Shown here in pieces: positions 19,279 through 29,348 of a stretch of 64,000 bases of DNA. Below the pieces are notes generated by a model. That model was not told the DNA's origin, searched no databases, and saw only the letters and a program-made list of their open reading frames with translations. Within the stretch, counting starts at the first letter, position 1. Each line of letters starts with the position of its first letter. Source of the DNA: Enterococcus innesii (GTDB taxonomy: Bacteria; Bacillota; Bacilli; Lactobacillales; Enterococcaceae); contig JAHHEN010000003.1 in the NCBI GenBank assembly GCA_018982785.1, forward strand, positions 1 through 64,000, in the 5' to 3' direction. A program made the translations under genes and the position numbers.

Positions 19279-22200
19279 ATGAAAAAGAGAAATAAACGAA
19301 TTCGTCATGGCATTGTTGTTACCGCTTTAGGTCTGTCCCAAGTGATCACTCCGGTCATGGCACTTGCGGAAACCACGGAACAGGAACAAACCATTCGTAC
19401 TTTAGATAACGCAAATCATCTGCTGGAATCAACCAGCGACATTGCCAATGAAACAAACGCAAGCGACGCGCAAACAACTGAGACTACTCAAACGGATCGT
19501 TCTTCAGAAGAAAGCGGCGAAGCAACCCCAGAGACGGATGCAGCAGCAACGAGTCAAAGTGAAACGCCTGCTACAACTTCTTCAACACATACAGTAGATA
19601 CCACAGATTCGACGCAAGCAAGTTCTTCAGAAACCGAATCGAAAGAGGCCAAAGAAGACGAAAAGAGTGCTCGTGTCAGCACCCGCATCAATGGACAAGA
19701 GCTTTTAGAAAAAGGCACATTACTGACGATTGCTGGTGAGGAGTTCAGTCAAACGGAAGAAACGCGGATTTTAAACAATAGTCCGGTGAAACTGAAATTA
19801 GACTTTGAAATCAATGACGAAGACTATTTAGCCGGCACCACTGCTGTTTTTGACCTGCCGGAAGGCCTTGGTTTTAGTGATATGCAAGGATCAAATGAAG
19901 CAATCAATGCTTCGTGGGCAGTAGATAGTGCCGCCCATCAATTAACGATCACCTTTAACCAATCCGTTCACGATGCCTCGTTTTCGATCGAGTTGACTAG
20001 TTATCTTTATTCAGAAGACAAGCCTCAGCTCACCATTGAGATCGGCGATCAAAACCAGACAAGCTACGCCATTGATTTGTATGAAGAAGTTGACCCGATT
20101 CAATATGTGTCAGAAAAAAATGTCTTTGGGATGGAAGGAATGGTCTACTACAACGTTGATCGGATGTTGTCTGGGACAGAGACCCTCTCATTACGATTGG
20201 TTGATACACCGGGAGCAGTGTTCAAAAAGATTGAGACCCAACCGTTAAAAGTTTTCAGCTATGAGGTGGATATCAAAGGAAAGATCAAGCCAGAAACACA
20301 AACAGCCTTAGTCGAAGGGACAGACTACACAATCACCTCAGATAGTCTTTACAATACTGCTGTTGAAATCAAACAGATGGACAAACAAAAGGCTTATGGG
20401 GTTTCTTATCAATTCACCATGAGCTTGACCGAGCTGACGGATTCTACCTATTATTTTTCGAAAGGATATCCAACGACCGGTTTCGGTTCGGTACAACTGA
20501 AGCAAACAACTGCCCAATATAGAGGGATTGCCTTTACCGCAAAAACCAGCAAAGATGAAAAGGAAGTCGCTTCAAGATATTTTTCGAATGTGGCATCCGG
20601 TAGTTTTAACAACAACACAAAGGGAAGTTACATTTTAAGCATTCACGAAATGCCGACAGCGATGAAAGCGGGGCAGCAAGTTATCCTTTCCAGTCAAAAC
20701 GGACAGCCGATCACGGCGAAACAGTTAACAGCAAGAGATGCTTTTTATCAGAATGTGAACTTTGCGGATTATTTTTCTGTCGAAAATACTGGAGATAAAT
20801 TAATTTTGACCGCTACAAAAGACAGTAATCTTTCGTTTGGTTGGATGTATGCAACGGTGCCTTTTGATCAGAAAGATATCATCCTCAATGTCTCGACACC
20901 GTTAATTGCTAATAAAGAATTCAAAATCGTTGAAGACAACTACGTCGAACCAATCAGTGTTCTTAATCCCAATAACGCTGAAACGGCTTGGGGAAATTAT
21001 GATCAAAATGGTGCTTACATGAGTGATACCTCCGTTAACATTGAAGGCAGCACCTCACAACCAATCGAAAATTTACAAATGTTTATTGAACATCCCGAGT
21101 ATCTTTCACTCAGAAAAGTACCAAAAGTTGGTTTCTATTATATTTTAGGAACTGATTATACGATTGAGAAGGTAGAAGGGGGCACGTTAGTAACTTTTAC
21201 AACACCAATTACAGCTTCTGTACAATTTGATTTGGGCTTCAATTATGTGCCGGACAGTTTATCGCCAGCCACTAGAATTCCGGTGGATACGATTCCTGTG
21301 ACATTTACAGCAGATGGCATTGATAAAATTGAAACGACTGTTACTACAGGGAGGAAACAATACCAAGAACAAACGCTTCAAAGTAGCAAAAACCAATTTT
21401 TGGTCAACGCTCGTCAAGATACCATCAGTGATTTGACTGTGGAGACCCATGTCCCGAAAAACACGGAGGTTGTTTTTTCGATCATTGATGTTTCCAATGA
21501 TCAAGTAAACGGCATTTATCCGCAATATTGGGATCGCGGCGCTTATAATAATCAAGCCATGAAAGAAAGCGATCCAAATTATCCGACGATCACCCATGAT
21601 GAGGCAACCAACTACTACACCTTTGATTTTGGGACGACGAATCGACGCTACATTATTTCCTATCAATACGCCAATGGTTGGCAGGAAATGAGTACGATTT
21701 ATGTGCCTGGTTTTGCAAAAGAGCCCTTATCAAATAATCAGCAAGGCTCAGCTACCGTCTCCGTTTCCAATACAGCGACGGATATTATTGGTATTACTCA
21801 AAATACCGTGAATAATACAAAAAACATGACGCAGGTCAAGGTCACAACAAAAAATATCGATGATGGCTCGAAAAAGGTAGCCAATCCAACGATTCTTCTT
21901 AAATCATTGGGAAATACCAATGGTGAAATCGATCTAGGTTCAATCAATGTTTCGAATGTGCCAGATGACAGCTACGAAGTCAAAGAAGTTGACGGAGACG
22001 TACAGCTTGTCTTTTCAAACTATGTTCTAACGAAAAATATCGAAATCAGTTACAACGTACTTTCACAAAACGCCGGCCAAATCTCAGCTTCAGCAACGAT
22101 CGTTTCTGATACGATTGATACCTTGTCGGAAGCCAAACGGACGGCTACTTCGACGGTGACTAACCTGCAGTTTTCGGCAGGTGATTCAAACGGGATCATT

Positions 22201-24768
22201 TACAAAACTAGTGCGTCACTTGATGTTTATAATACCGAAGAACCAACTCAGAAAATTGCAGGCGTTACATTGATGCTTTGGAATCAGTTGACTGGAGATG
22301 TCATTTCTGTCGTAACAGATGAGAAGGGAGAGTATCAATTAGCTGATATTTATACGGGGACCTATATGCTTTATGTTTCCTCCGTCCCAGAAGGCTACGT
22401 TGTGCCGCAGGAGCTTCAGCTTGGTAAAGAAATCCAAGTGAATCGGACAGGCAACCAGTTCTCAGTAGGCATCACACCAGAAGAAGATTTATCAACGATC
22501 GTCACGAAAGATAGTACGATCTACGTGGGAGACGAGTGGCATGCTGCAGATAATTTTGTCTCGGCAACAGACAAGCATGGCAATGGGATGTCTTTCTCGG
22601 AAATTACCGTCAACGGTGAGGTCGACACATCTAAAGTCGGCACTTATGAAGTCAAATACATGAATGGCAACGTGAGCGATACAGCGACAATCACTGTTGT
22701 TGCCAACCAAGAAACAGTCGTTGCCAAGGATAGTACACTTTATGTGGGCGATGCATGGACAGCAGCTGATAATTTTGTTTCAGCAACAGATAAGAAGGGA
22801 CAATCGTTAAGCTTGGCAGAAGTCACCACCAGTGGTGAAGTGGATACGAAAGTACCAGGAGAATACCAAATAACCTATCGCAATGGCAAAGCCGAAGCAA
22901 CAGCGACGATCACTGTATTGGCAGATCAAACGAGTGTCAAAGCCAAAGACAGTACCTTATATGTTGGGGATGACTGGCATGCGGTTGATAACTTTGTCTC
23001 AGCCACAGACAAAACCGGAGCGAATGTCCCATTTTCAAATGTGACCGTTAGTGGAGCCGTTGATACTTCCAAAGAAGGTCAATATCCAGTGGTTTATCAA
23101 AACGGCAAAGTAAAAGCAACGGCGACGATTACGGTCGTTGCCAACCAAGAAACGGTAGTCGCCAAAGATAGTACGATTTACGAAGGCGATGACTGGCAAG
23201 TCGCCGACAACTTTGTGTCGGCAACAGACAAAGTCGGCAACGAAGTAAAACTGGCTGATATCACAACAGTAGGTACAGTCGACAGCGCCACACCAGGGAA
23301 ATATGAAGTAATTTATCGCAATGGCAAAGCCGAAGCGACTGCCACGATCACCGTGTTAGCTGATCAAACGAGTGTCAAAGCCAAAGACAGTACCCTATAC
23401 GTCGGCGATGACTGGCAAGCTGCCGACAACTTTGTCTCAGCCACAGACAAAACCGGAGCAAACCTACCATTTTCAGCAGTGACCGTCAGTGGCTCAGTTG
23501 ATACGAGCAAAGAAGGTCAGTACAAAGTTACTTATAGCAATGGTAAAACAGAAGCTATTGCTACGATTACCGTGGTGGCTGACCAAGAAACGGTAGTTGC
23601 TAAAGACAGTACGATTTACGAAGGCGATGACTGGCAAGTCGCCGACAACTTTGTGTCGGCAACAGACAAAGACGGCAACGAAGTAAAACTGGCTGATATC
23701 ACAACAGTAGGTACAGTCGACAGCGCCACACCAGGGAAATATGAAGTAATTTATCGCAATGGCAAAGCCGAAGCGACTGCCACGATCACCGTGTTAGCTG
23801 ATCAAACGAGTGTCAAAGCCAAAGACAGTACCCTATACGTCGGCGATGACTGGCAAGCTGCCGACAACTTTGTCTCAGCCACAGACAAAACGGGAGCAAC
23901 GGTTGAATTATCAGGAGTGATCGTTACTGGTACTGTCGATACCAATCAAGAAGGCACATACGAAGTCACTTATACGAATGGAAAAGTCAGCGACATAGCG
24001 ACAATCACTGTGGTTGCTCACGAAGAAACGGTCGTAGCAAAAGATAGTACGATCTATGAAGGAGAGAAGTGGCAAGCCGTCGATAATTTTGTCTCGGCAA
24101 CAGATAAAAGCGGACAAGCAGTCGATTATGATCAAGTATTGACTAGCGGTACAGTCAATACTGATGTGCCTGGAAAATACCAAGTAACCTATCGCAACGG
24201 TAAAGCCGAAGCAACTGCCACGATCACCGTGTTGGCAGACCAGACCTCTGTGACTGTGAAAGATAGCGTGATTTATGTCGGTGATAACTGGACAGCTGCC
24301 GACAATTTTGTCTCCGCTACAGATCGTGACGGTAAGACACTTACGTTGGAGCAACTGCTGGTGGACGGTTCGGTTGATACGAAGAAAACGGGCACCTATC
24401 AAGTCAACTATTCAATCGTAACCGATGAAGCAGCAACTCCTAACTTTTTCGCACGCTTATTTGGTACTGACTCACAAGAAGCAGTCACCGCCACAGCGAC
24501 GATCAAAGTCATTGAAAAAGCAGAAGAACCAGAGGAGGAAAATCAGCAACCAGAGAAAGATGATTCTGACAAAGGGCAAGAAAAACCAACGGATGCAGGT
24601 CAGCCTGGCAAACAAAGCAACGCGACCGCAAAGGATAAACGGGTGTTACCAAAGACCGGTACAGCCATCACTCAAGGCTATTCGATTGCAGGAGCAAGCC
24701 TTGTGGCACTAGCGGGGATCGTCTTCTTTCGTAAGAAACACACGAACAAAAGCAGAAAAACGAAATAA
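19279..24768 (+). CDS. LPxTG-anchored adhesin with CnaB-like domain and nine Big_3-type repeats
   Basis: An 1829-residue cell-wall protein. A signal peptide (to about 30) is followed by a Ser/Thr/Glu-rich stretch (31-135) and a long beta-rich ligand-binding-type region (135-980). A CnaB-like domain follows (about 990-1070, with TDEKGEYQLADI). Nine Ig-like units of about 73 residues (about 1072-1745) each start with a KDS(T/V)(I/L)Y(V/E)G motif and include DNFVSATD. An acidic Glu/Pro/Asp linker leads to LPKTG (24646-24660), a membrane helix and a basic tail. The start has GGAGG. It is intact, unlike the giant adhesin upstream. Confidence 0.9.
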   Translation: MKKRNKRIRHGIVVTALGLSQVITPVMALAETTEQEQTIRTLDNANHLLESTSDIANETNASDAQTTETTQTDRSSEESGEATPETDAAATSQSETPATTSSTHTVDTTDSTQASSSETESKEAKEDEKSARVSTRINGQELLEKGTLLTIAGEEFSQTEETRILNNSPVKLKLDFEINDEDYLAGTTAVFDLPEGLGFSDMQGSNEAINASWAVDSAAHQLTITFNQSVHDASFSIELTSYLYSEDKPQLTIEIGDQNQTSYAIDLYEEVDPIQYVSEKNVFGMEGMVYYNVDRMLSGTETLSLRLVDTPGAVFKKIETQPLKVFSYEVDIKGKIKPETQTALVEGTDYTITSDSLYNTAVEIKQMDKQKAYGVSYQFTMSLTELTDSTYYFSKGYPTTGFGSVQLKQTTAQYRGIAFTAKTSKDEKEVASRYFSNVASGSFNNNTKGSYILSIHEMPTAMKAGQQVILSSQNGQPITAKQLTARDAFYQNVNFADYFSVENTGDKLILTATKDSNLSFGWMYATVPFDQKDIILNVSTPLIANKEFKIVEDNYVEPISVLNPNNAETAWGNYDQNGAYMSDTSVNIEGSTSQPIENLQMFIEHPEYLSLRKVPKVGFYYILGTDYTIEKVEGGTLVTFTTPITASVQFDLGFNYVPDSLSPATRIPVDTIPVTFTADGIDKIETTVTTGRKQYQEQTLQSSKNQFLVNARQDTISDLTVETHVPKNTEVVFSIIDVSNDQVNGIYPQYWDRGAYNNQAMKESDPNYPTITHDEATNYYTFDFGTTNRRYIISYQYANGWQEMSTIYVPGFAKEPLSNNQQGSATVSVSNTATDIIGITQNTVNNTKNMTQVKVTTKNIDDGSKKVANPTILLKSLGNTNGEIDLGSINVSNVPDDSYEVKEVDGDVQLVFSNYVLTKNIEISYNVLSQNAGQISASATIVSDTIDTLSEAKRTATSTVTNLQFSAGDSNGIIYKTSASLDVYNTEEPTQKIAGVTLMLWNQLTGDVISVVTDEKGEYQLADIYTGTYMLYVSSVPEGYVVPQELQLGKEIQVNRTGNQFSVGITPEEDLSTIVTKDSTIYVGDEWHAADNFVSATDKHGNGMSFSEITVNGEVDTSKVGTYEVKYMNGNVSDTATITVVANQETVVAKDSTLYVGDAWTAADNFVSATDKKGQSLSLAEVTTSGEVDTKVPGEYQITYRNGKAEATATITVLADQTSVKAKDSTLYVGDDWHAVDNFVSATDKTGANVPFSNVTVSGAVDTSKEGQYPVVYQNGKVKATATITVVANQETVVAKDSTIYEGDDWQVADNFVSATDKVGNEVKLADITTVGTVDSATPGKYEVIYRNGKAEATATITVLADQTSVKAKDSTLYVGDDWQAADNFVSATDKTGANLPFSAVTVSGSVDTSKEGQYKVTYSNGKTEAIATITVVADQETVVAKDSTIYEGDDWQVADNFVSATDKDGNEVKLADITTVGTVDSATPGKYEVIYRNGKAEATATITVLADQTSVKAKDSTLYVGDDWQAADNFVSATDKTGATVELSGVIVTGTVDTNQEGTYEVTYTNGKVSDIATITVVAHEETVVAKDSTIYEGEKWQAVDNFVSATDKSGQAVDYDQVLTSGTVNTDVPGKYQVTYRNGKAEATATITVLADQTSVTVKDSVIYVGDNWTAADNFVSATDRDGKTLTLEQLLVDGSVDTKKTGTYQVNYSIVTDEAATPNFFARLFGTDSQEAVTATATIKVIEKAEEPEEENQQPEKDDSDKGQEKPTDAGQPGKQSNATAKDKRVLPKTGTAITQGYSIAGASLVALAGIVFFRKKHTNKSRKTK
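22490..24510 (+). repeat. Nine tandem ~219-bp repeats, with a recent 438-bp duplication
   Basis: Nine copies of a 73-residue Ig-like unit, alternating between two subtypes (TVVAKDSTIYEGDDW and SVKAKDSTLYVGDDW). A two-unit block starting near 23166 reappears almost base for base near 23604, 438 bases later, for about 290 bases. The last unit carries a 16-residue insertion. Confidence 0.9.
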
Positions 24769-24784
24769 ATCGCAATGACACTAG

Positions 24785-24817
24785 CAGCGGCTATCCTTAA
24801 TGATAGCCGCTGTTTTT
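24785..24817 (+). terminator. Terminator of the LPxTG adhesin
   Basis: Eleven-base perfect arms CAGCGGCTATC/GATAGCCGCTG followed by TTTTT. Confidence 0.92.
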
Positions 24818-24962
24818 GGTTTATTTTCTAAAAAAACCTGCACTGTTGCGGTTTTCTTGTCTGATAAGCAGACGTATAAAGAAGATATAAAGACTCTAGC
24901 AGAAGATTTACACTATTTTTATTTCTTTTTGCGTATGCTTACGTCATGAAGGAGTGAAGAAT

Positions 24963-25046
24963 ATGAATCTTGTTTTAGGAATAATCGGAGTGATCGTAAT
25001 GATCTATCTCTTTTGGTACTTGTTTGAGGGGGAGAACGATGAGTAG
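24963..25046 (+). CDS. kdpF: KdpF, small subunit of the Kdp K+-transporting ATPase
   Basis: A 27-residue peptide that is almost entirely one membrane helix (MNLVLGIIGVIVMIYLFWYL and a short acidic tail). KdpF is a single-helix stabilising subunit of the Kdp complex. The position directly before kdpA, the size and the composition fit. AAGGAG lies about nine bases before the ATG. Its 3' end overlaps the kdpA start by eight bases, which suggests coupling. Confidence 0.85.
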   Translation: MNLVLGIIGVIVMIYLFWYLFEGENDE

Positions 25047-26715
25047 CTATTTTGTGCAAGGCTTTTTATTTTTACTGATTTTACTAGCAGCAGCGGTTCC
25101 TTTGGGCTGGTATATCAAAGAAATCATGCAAGGGAAAACACCGCGGTTTGTCCGCTTTATTCAACCCATTGAACGGTTGACCTATCGAGTGATTGGTTCG
25201 GTCAGCAAAAAAGAAATGACCGCCAAAACCTATCTATTCTCAGTCTTGGCCGTCAGTGTCTTTTCCATCATCGGCTTGACCGGATTATTGATGGTCCAAC
25301 ACTGGTTACCACAAGGGGCAGCCGTTGAGAATATGTCCTTTGACTTAGCATTGAACACAGCCGTCAGTTTTGTGACGAACACGAACTGGCAAGCTTACGC
25401 TGGGGAAGAAGCACTGACAAATCTTTCCCAAGCATTAGGATTAACGGTGCAAAATTTCTTATCTGCGGCAGTCGGACTAGCCGTACTGTGTGCCTTGATT
25501 CGTGGGCTGCAACAAAAACAAAGACGAACGGTAGGGAATTTTTGGCAAGACATCACCCGTTCTTTGCTCTATATTCTTTTACCACTTTCATTGATTTTAG
25601 CGATCTTGCTCCTGTCTCAAGGTGTCGTTCAAACGTTCAGTAGCGGCGTTGAAGTCAATGGATTTGAAGGGGAATCCTTTTGGATGGCGCTCGGACCGGT
25701 AGCGAGTCAAATCGCCATCAAGCAATTAGGGACCAACGGCGGCGGATTCTTTGGCGCCAACTCTGCCCACCCATTTGAAAACCCAACGATGTTCAGTAAT
25801 TTTTTAGAAAACTTAGCGATCTTGTTGCTGCCAGCTGCTTTGATTTTTGCCTTTGGCTTTTGGATCAAAGAGTGGAAACAAGGACGTACGATCTTGATCA
25901 CCGCAACCGTCTTTTTGATTCTAGCTTTTATTGGCGTAGTGATCAGTGAAGGTTATGGACCGCAATTCAGTCAAGTGCTTGGGAATGCCAATTTAGAAGG
26001 CAAAGAAGTACGTTTCGGTGTCGGTTGGTCGAGTCTCTGGGCAGTGAGTACCACCGCTGCTTCCAGTGGATCAGTCAATGCCATGCTGGATAGTTTCACA
26101 CCACTCGGGGGTGCAATCCCGATGTTCTTGATGCAGCTGGGGGAAATCATCTTTGGCGGTGTTGGTAGCGGACTTTATGGCATGATCGCTTTTCTATTAT
26201 TGACGGTCTTTATCGCTGGTTTACTCGTGGGACGAACACCAGAATATATCGGCAAAAAAATCGAAGCCTTTGACATTAAAATGACGAGTATCGTTATTTT
26301 GACGCCATTGCTACTGACGCTTTTCGGGGCTATGTTGATGACCTTGCATCCTGACATCATGAGCTGGCTAACCAACCAAGGCGCCCATGGCTTTAGCGAA
26401 CTGTTGTATGCAGCAACTTCTTTCAGCAACAACAACGGGAGTGCTTTTGGCGGCTTGACCGCAGATACTGTTTTCCTAAATAGTTTGGGTAGTATCTTGA
26501 TGTTCGTTTCACGTTTCGTTCCCATCGCAGCCATCTTGTACCTGGCAGAAAACATGGGTGCCAAAAAGAAAACCGTTCGTAATGAAGGAACCTTGTCAAC
26601 CACGAGTCCAGTCTTTGTCACGATGCTGATCATTGTGATCATCGTGATCGGTGCACTGAGCTTTTTACCAGCGATGGCTTTAGGACCAATCGCAGACTTC
26701 TTTACAACGAAATAG
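25039..26715 (+). CDS. kdpA: KdpA, K+-binding and translocating subunit
   Basis: A 558-residue integral membrane protein forming the K+ channel-like subunit of the high-affinity K+ ATPase. It has about ten membrane helices and the repeated filter motifs, including TNTNWQAY, GTNGGGFFGANSAHP and SFSNNNGSAFGG. The ATG at 25039 has GAGGGGGAG just upstream and overlaps kdpF. An in-frame TTG at 25024 is less likely. First large gene of kdpFABCDE, which in other bacteria is induced when K+ is scarce. Confidence 0.97.
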   Translation: MSSYFVQGFLFLLILLAAAVPLGWYIKEIMQGKTPRFVRFIQPIERLTYRVIGSVSKKEMTAKTYLFSVLAVSVFSIIGLTGLLMVQHWLPQGAAVENMSFDLALNTAVSFVTNTNWQAYAGEEALTNLSQALGLTVQNFLSAAVGLAVLCALIRGLQQKQRRTVGNFWQDITRSLLYILLPLSLILAILLLSQGVVQTFSSGVEVNGFEGESFWMALGPVASQIAIKQLGTNGGGFFGANSAHPFENPTMFSNFLENLAILLLPAALIFAFGFWIKEWKQGRTILITATVFLILAFIGVVISEGYGPQFSQVLGNANLEGKEVRFGVGWSSLWAVSTTAASSGSVNAMLDSFTPLGGAIPMFLMQLGEIIFGGVGSGLYGMIAFLLLTVFIAGLLVGRTPEYIGKKIEAFDIKMTSIVILTPLLLTLFGAMLMTLHPDIMSWLTNQGAHGFSELLYAATSFSNNNGSAFGGLTADTVFLNSLGSILMFVSRFVPIAAILYLAENMGAKKKTVRNEGTLSTTSPVFVTMLIIVIIVIGALSFLPAMALGPIADFFTTK

Positions 26716-26727
26716 GAGAGAGAAAAA

Positions 26728-28758
26728 ATGAAAAAAATCTATCAATGGGCGATCGGCGAATCCTTTAAGAAATTGGACCCTCGCCAACAAATCAAAAACC
26801 CCGTGATGTTTGTGGTCTACTTAGGGGCGATCTTGACAACGATTTTATGTTTTCAAGAACAAACAGTCCCGTTGTGGTTTAGCATCAGTGTGACTGTCTT
26901 CTTATGGTTGACCTTGTTGTTTGCCAATTTTGCCGAAGCAGTGGCAGAAGGGCGCGGCAAAGCACAAGCGGATAGTTTGAAGCAAGCAAAAAAAGAAATC
27001 ATGACCTACAAAGTCATGTCCTTGAAAGATGTCGCCAAAGAGGCTTTTATCGAAGTCCGTTCTTCAGATTTGAAAAAAGGCGACTTGGTTTATGTTCCTT
27101 CTGGCGAACAAATTCCTGCCGATGGGGACGTCGTTGAAGGTGCTGCTTCGGTGGACGAAAGTGCCATCACAGGAGAATCAGCACCTGTCATTCGTGAGTC
27201 TGGTGGCGACCGCAGTGCAGTCACGGGAGGAACGTTAGTCGTTTCCGATTACTTGGTCATCAAAGTGACCGCTGAAAATGGTCATTCTTTTTTGGATAAG
27301 ATGATTGCGATGGTGGAAGGGACACAGCGGAAAAAAACACCCAATGAGATTGGCCTGCAGCTGTTCTTAGTGACACTGACCATCATCTTCTTGGCTGTTT
27401 CCATCACATTGATTCCCTTTACTGATTTTAGCAGTCAGTTATCTGGTCGGGGAACGGCGATTTCCAGTGTGATCGTGATCGCTTTATTGATTTGTCTTGC
27501 ACCAACCACGATCGGCGCCTTGATTTCCTCGATTGGGATCGCTGGAATGAGTCGTTTGACCAAAGAAAACGTCATCGCCATGAGTGGACGCGCAATTGAA
27601 GCAGCAGGAGATGTGGATGTTTTGCTGCTGGATAAAACAGGAACCATTACTTTGGGAAATCGCCGTGCCAGCGAGTTCTTGCCGGTACCAGGGGTCACCG
27701 CCAAAGTGTTAGCAGATGCCGCGCAGTTGGCATCTTTTGCCGATGAAACGGCGGAAGGCCGCAGTATCGTGATTTTAGCCAAAGAAGCCTTCAATATTCG
27801 GGAACGGGAATTTCAGCAAGCCGATGTCCATTGGATCGATTTTAGTGCCAAAACCCGGATGTCGGGGATCGACTATCGTGGCGATGAGATCCGTAAAGGA
27901 GCTGCCGATACGATCAAGCAATATGTGACGGCAAAAGGGCAGACCTATCCCACTGCGTGTGACGAAATCGTAGAAAAAGTCGCTAAGGCTGGTGGAACCC
28001 CATTGGTCGTAGTGAAAAATGGCCAGGTACTCGGTGTCGTTTATTTAAAAGACATCGTGAAAAACGGCGTCAAAGAAAAATTTGCCGACATGCGCAAGAT
28101 GGGCATCAAGACGATCATGATCACTGGGGACAACCCCTTGACGGCAGCTGCTATTGCTGCGGAAGCGGGCGTCGATGATTTCTTAGCCGAAGCAACACCA
28201 GAAAACAAAATGAACCTGATTCGCGAATATCAGGAAAAAGGGCATTTGGTGGCGATGACGGGGGATGGAACCAACGATGCACCCGCACTCGCCCAAGCCG
28301 ATGTGGCAATGGCGATGAACACTGGTACGCAAGCAGCCAAAGAAGCGGGCAATATGATCGATCTTGATTCCAGCCCGACCAAATTACTGCAAGTAGTCCA
28401 AATTGGTAAACAGCTGCTGATGACCCGTGGGGCTTTGACGACCTTTAGTATCGCAAATGATATCGCCAAATATTTCGCAGTGATCCCTGTTCTGTTTTAT
28501 GCGATTTATCCAGAACTCGCAGCGCTGAATATCATGAATCTTGGTAGTCCCTTAACTGCGATTTTGTCCGCAGTCATCTACAATGCAGTCGTGATCATCG
28601 CCTTGATCCCTCTGGCGTTGAAAGGGGTCAAGTACCAAGAAAAACCAGCCAGCCAAATGCTGCGGCACAATCTGGTCGTCTACGGCCTAGGCGGCATCAT
28701 CGCACCATTCATTTGCATCAAGCTAGTAGATTTGCTTTTGTCAGCTGTTCTGCTATAA
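26728..28758 (+). CDS. kdpB: KdpB, P-type ATPase subunit
   Basis: A 676-residue P-type ATPase that powers K+ uptake. It shows the phosphorylation motif DKTGT (near residue 301), TGES in the actuator domain (near 150) and the hinge motif [10 protein letters not shown] (near 511), plus about seven membrane helices. The length matches the family (about 680). The ATG has AGGAGAG upstream and follows kdpA by 12 bases. Confidence 0.98.
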   Translation: MKKIYQWAIGESFKKLDPRQQIKNPVMFVVYLGAILTTILCFQEQTVPLWFSISVTVFLWLTLLFANFAEAVAEGRGKAQADSLKQAKKEIMTYKVMSLKDVAKEAFIEVRSSDLKKGDLVYVPSGEQIPADGDVVEGAASVDESAITGESAPVIRESGGDRSAVTGGTLVVSDYLVIKVTAENGHSFLDKMIAMVEGTQRKKTPNEIGLQLFLVTLTIIFLAVSITLIPFTDFSSQLSGRGTAISSVIVIALLICLAPTTIGALISSIGIAGMSRLTKENVIAMSGRAIEAAGDVDVLLLDKTGTITLGNRRASEFLPVPGVTAKVLADAAQLASFADETAEGRSIVILAKEAFNIREREFQQADVHWIDFSAKTRMSGIDYRGDEIRKGAADTIKQYVTAKGQTYPTACDEIVEKVAKAGGTPLVVVKNGQVLGVVYLKDIVKNGVKEKFADMRKMGIKTIMITGDNPLTAAAIAAEAGVDDFLAEATPENKMNLIREYQEKGHLVAMTGDGTNDAPALAQADVAMAMNTGTQAAKEAGNMIDLDSSPTKLLQVVQIGKQLLMTRGALTTFSIANDIAKYFAVIPVLFYAIYPELAALNIMNLGSPLTAILSAVIYNAVVIIALIPLALKGVKYQEKPASQMLRHNLVVYGLGGIIAPFICIKLVDLLLSAVLL

Positions 28759-28799
28759 GAAAAATCCATCAGAGTCAAGGAGTCATTTAGGAGGAAAAC

Positions 28800-29336
28800 A
28801 TGATGAAGAACACCCTCTTTGCCAGTATCAAATTTTTACTATTTAGTACCGTGCTATTTGGCGGTCTCTATACATTGTTGGTCACTGGAGTCGGACAAGT
28901 CTTTTTTGCCCATCAAGCCAACGGCAGTCAAATCGTGGAAGACGGAGCGATCAAAGGATCTGAGCTAATTGCGCAACCTTTTGACCAAGCAGGTTACTTC
29001 CAAGGGCGTGATCAAAATGTTTCACAATTGTCGCCCTATGATACGACCCAAAAAAAGACTGTAGCTGAGCGGACAGCGGCGTTACTTGCAGAAAACCCAA
29101 CCCAAACCAGTGTGCCGATTGATCTCGTGACCGCTTCGGGTAGTGGCGTTGATCCTGATATCAGTGTCGAAGCGGCACTTTTTCAACTGCCGCGGATCGC
29201 TGACACAAGAGGCATCGATGAACAAACAATTCATGATATAATAAACAGGAATAAAGTAGCTGATTTGTTCTCCACGAGAGAATATGTCAATATCATGGCC
29301 TTGAATCAGCAGCTCGATCAATTACCCGAAGAATAG
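28800..29336 (+). CDS. kdpC: KdpC, accessory subunit of the K+ ATPase
   Basis: A 178-residue protein with one N-terminal membrane helix (about 9-30) and an extracytoplasmic domain that contains GSELIAQPF, the FQGR segment and the conserved VTASGSGVDPDIS motif. KdpC supports KdpA/KdpB assembly. AGGAGGAAAACA precedes the ATG. ATG 28803 is an alternative start one codon later. Confidence 0.96.
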   Translation: MMKNTLFASIKFLLFSTVLFGGLYTLLVTGVGQVFFAHQANGSQIVEDGAIKGSELIAQPFDQAGYFQGRDQNVSQLSPYDTTQKKTVAERTAALLAENPTQTSVPIDLVTASGSGVDPDISVEAALFQLPRIADTRGIDEQTIHDIINRNKVADLFSTREYVNIMALNQQLDQLPEE

Positions 29337-29348
29337 GGGGAAGCATCT

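Noticed and set aside
19279..24768. Frameshift in the LPxTG adhesin
   Set aside because: The frame is intact from signal peptide to LPKTG and basic tail.
24818..24962. c-di-AMP riboswitch before kdp
   Set aside because: The leader is only about 145 bases and I see none of the conserved structure.
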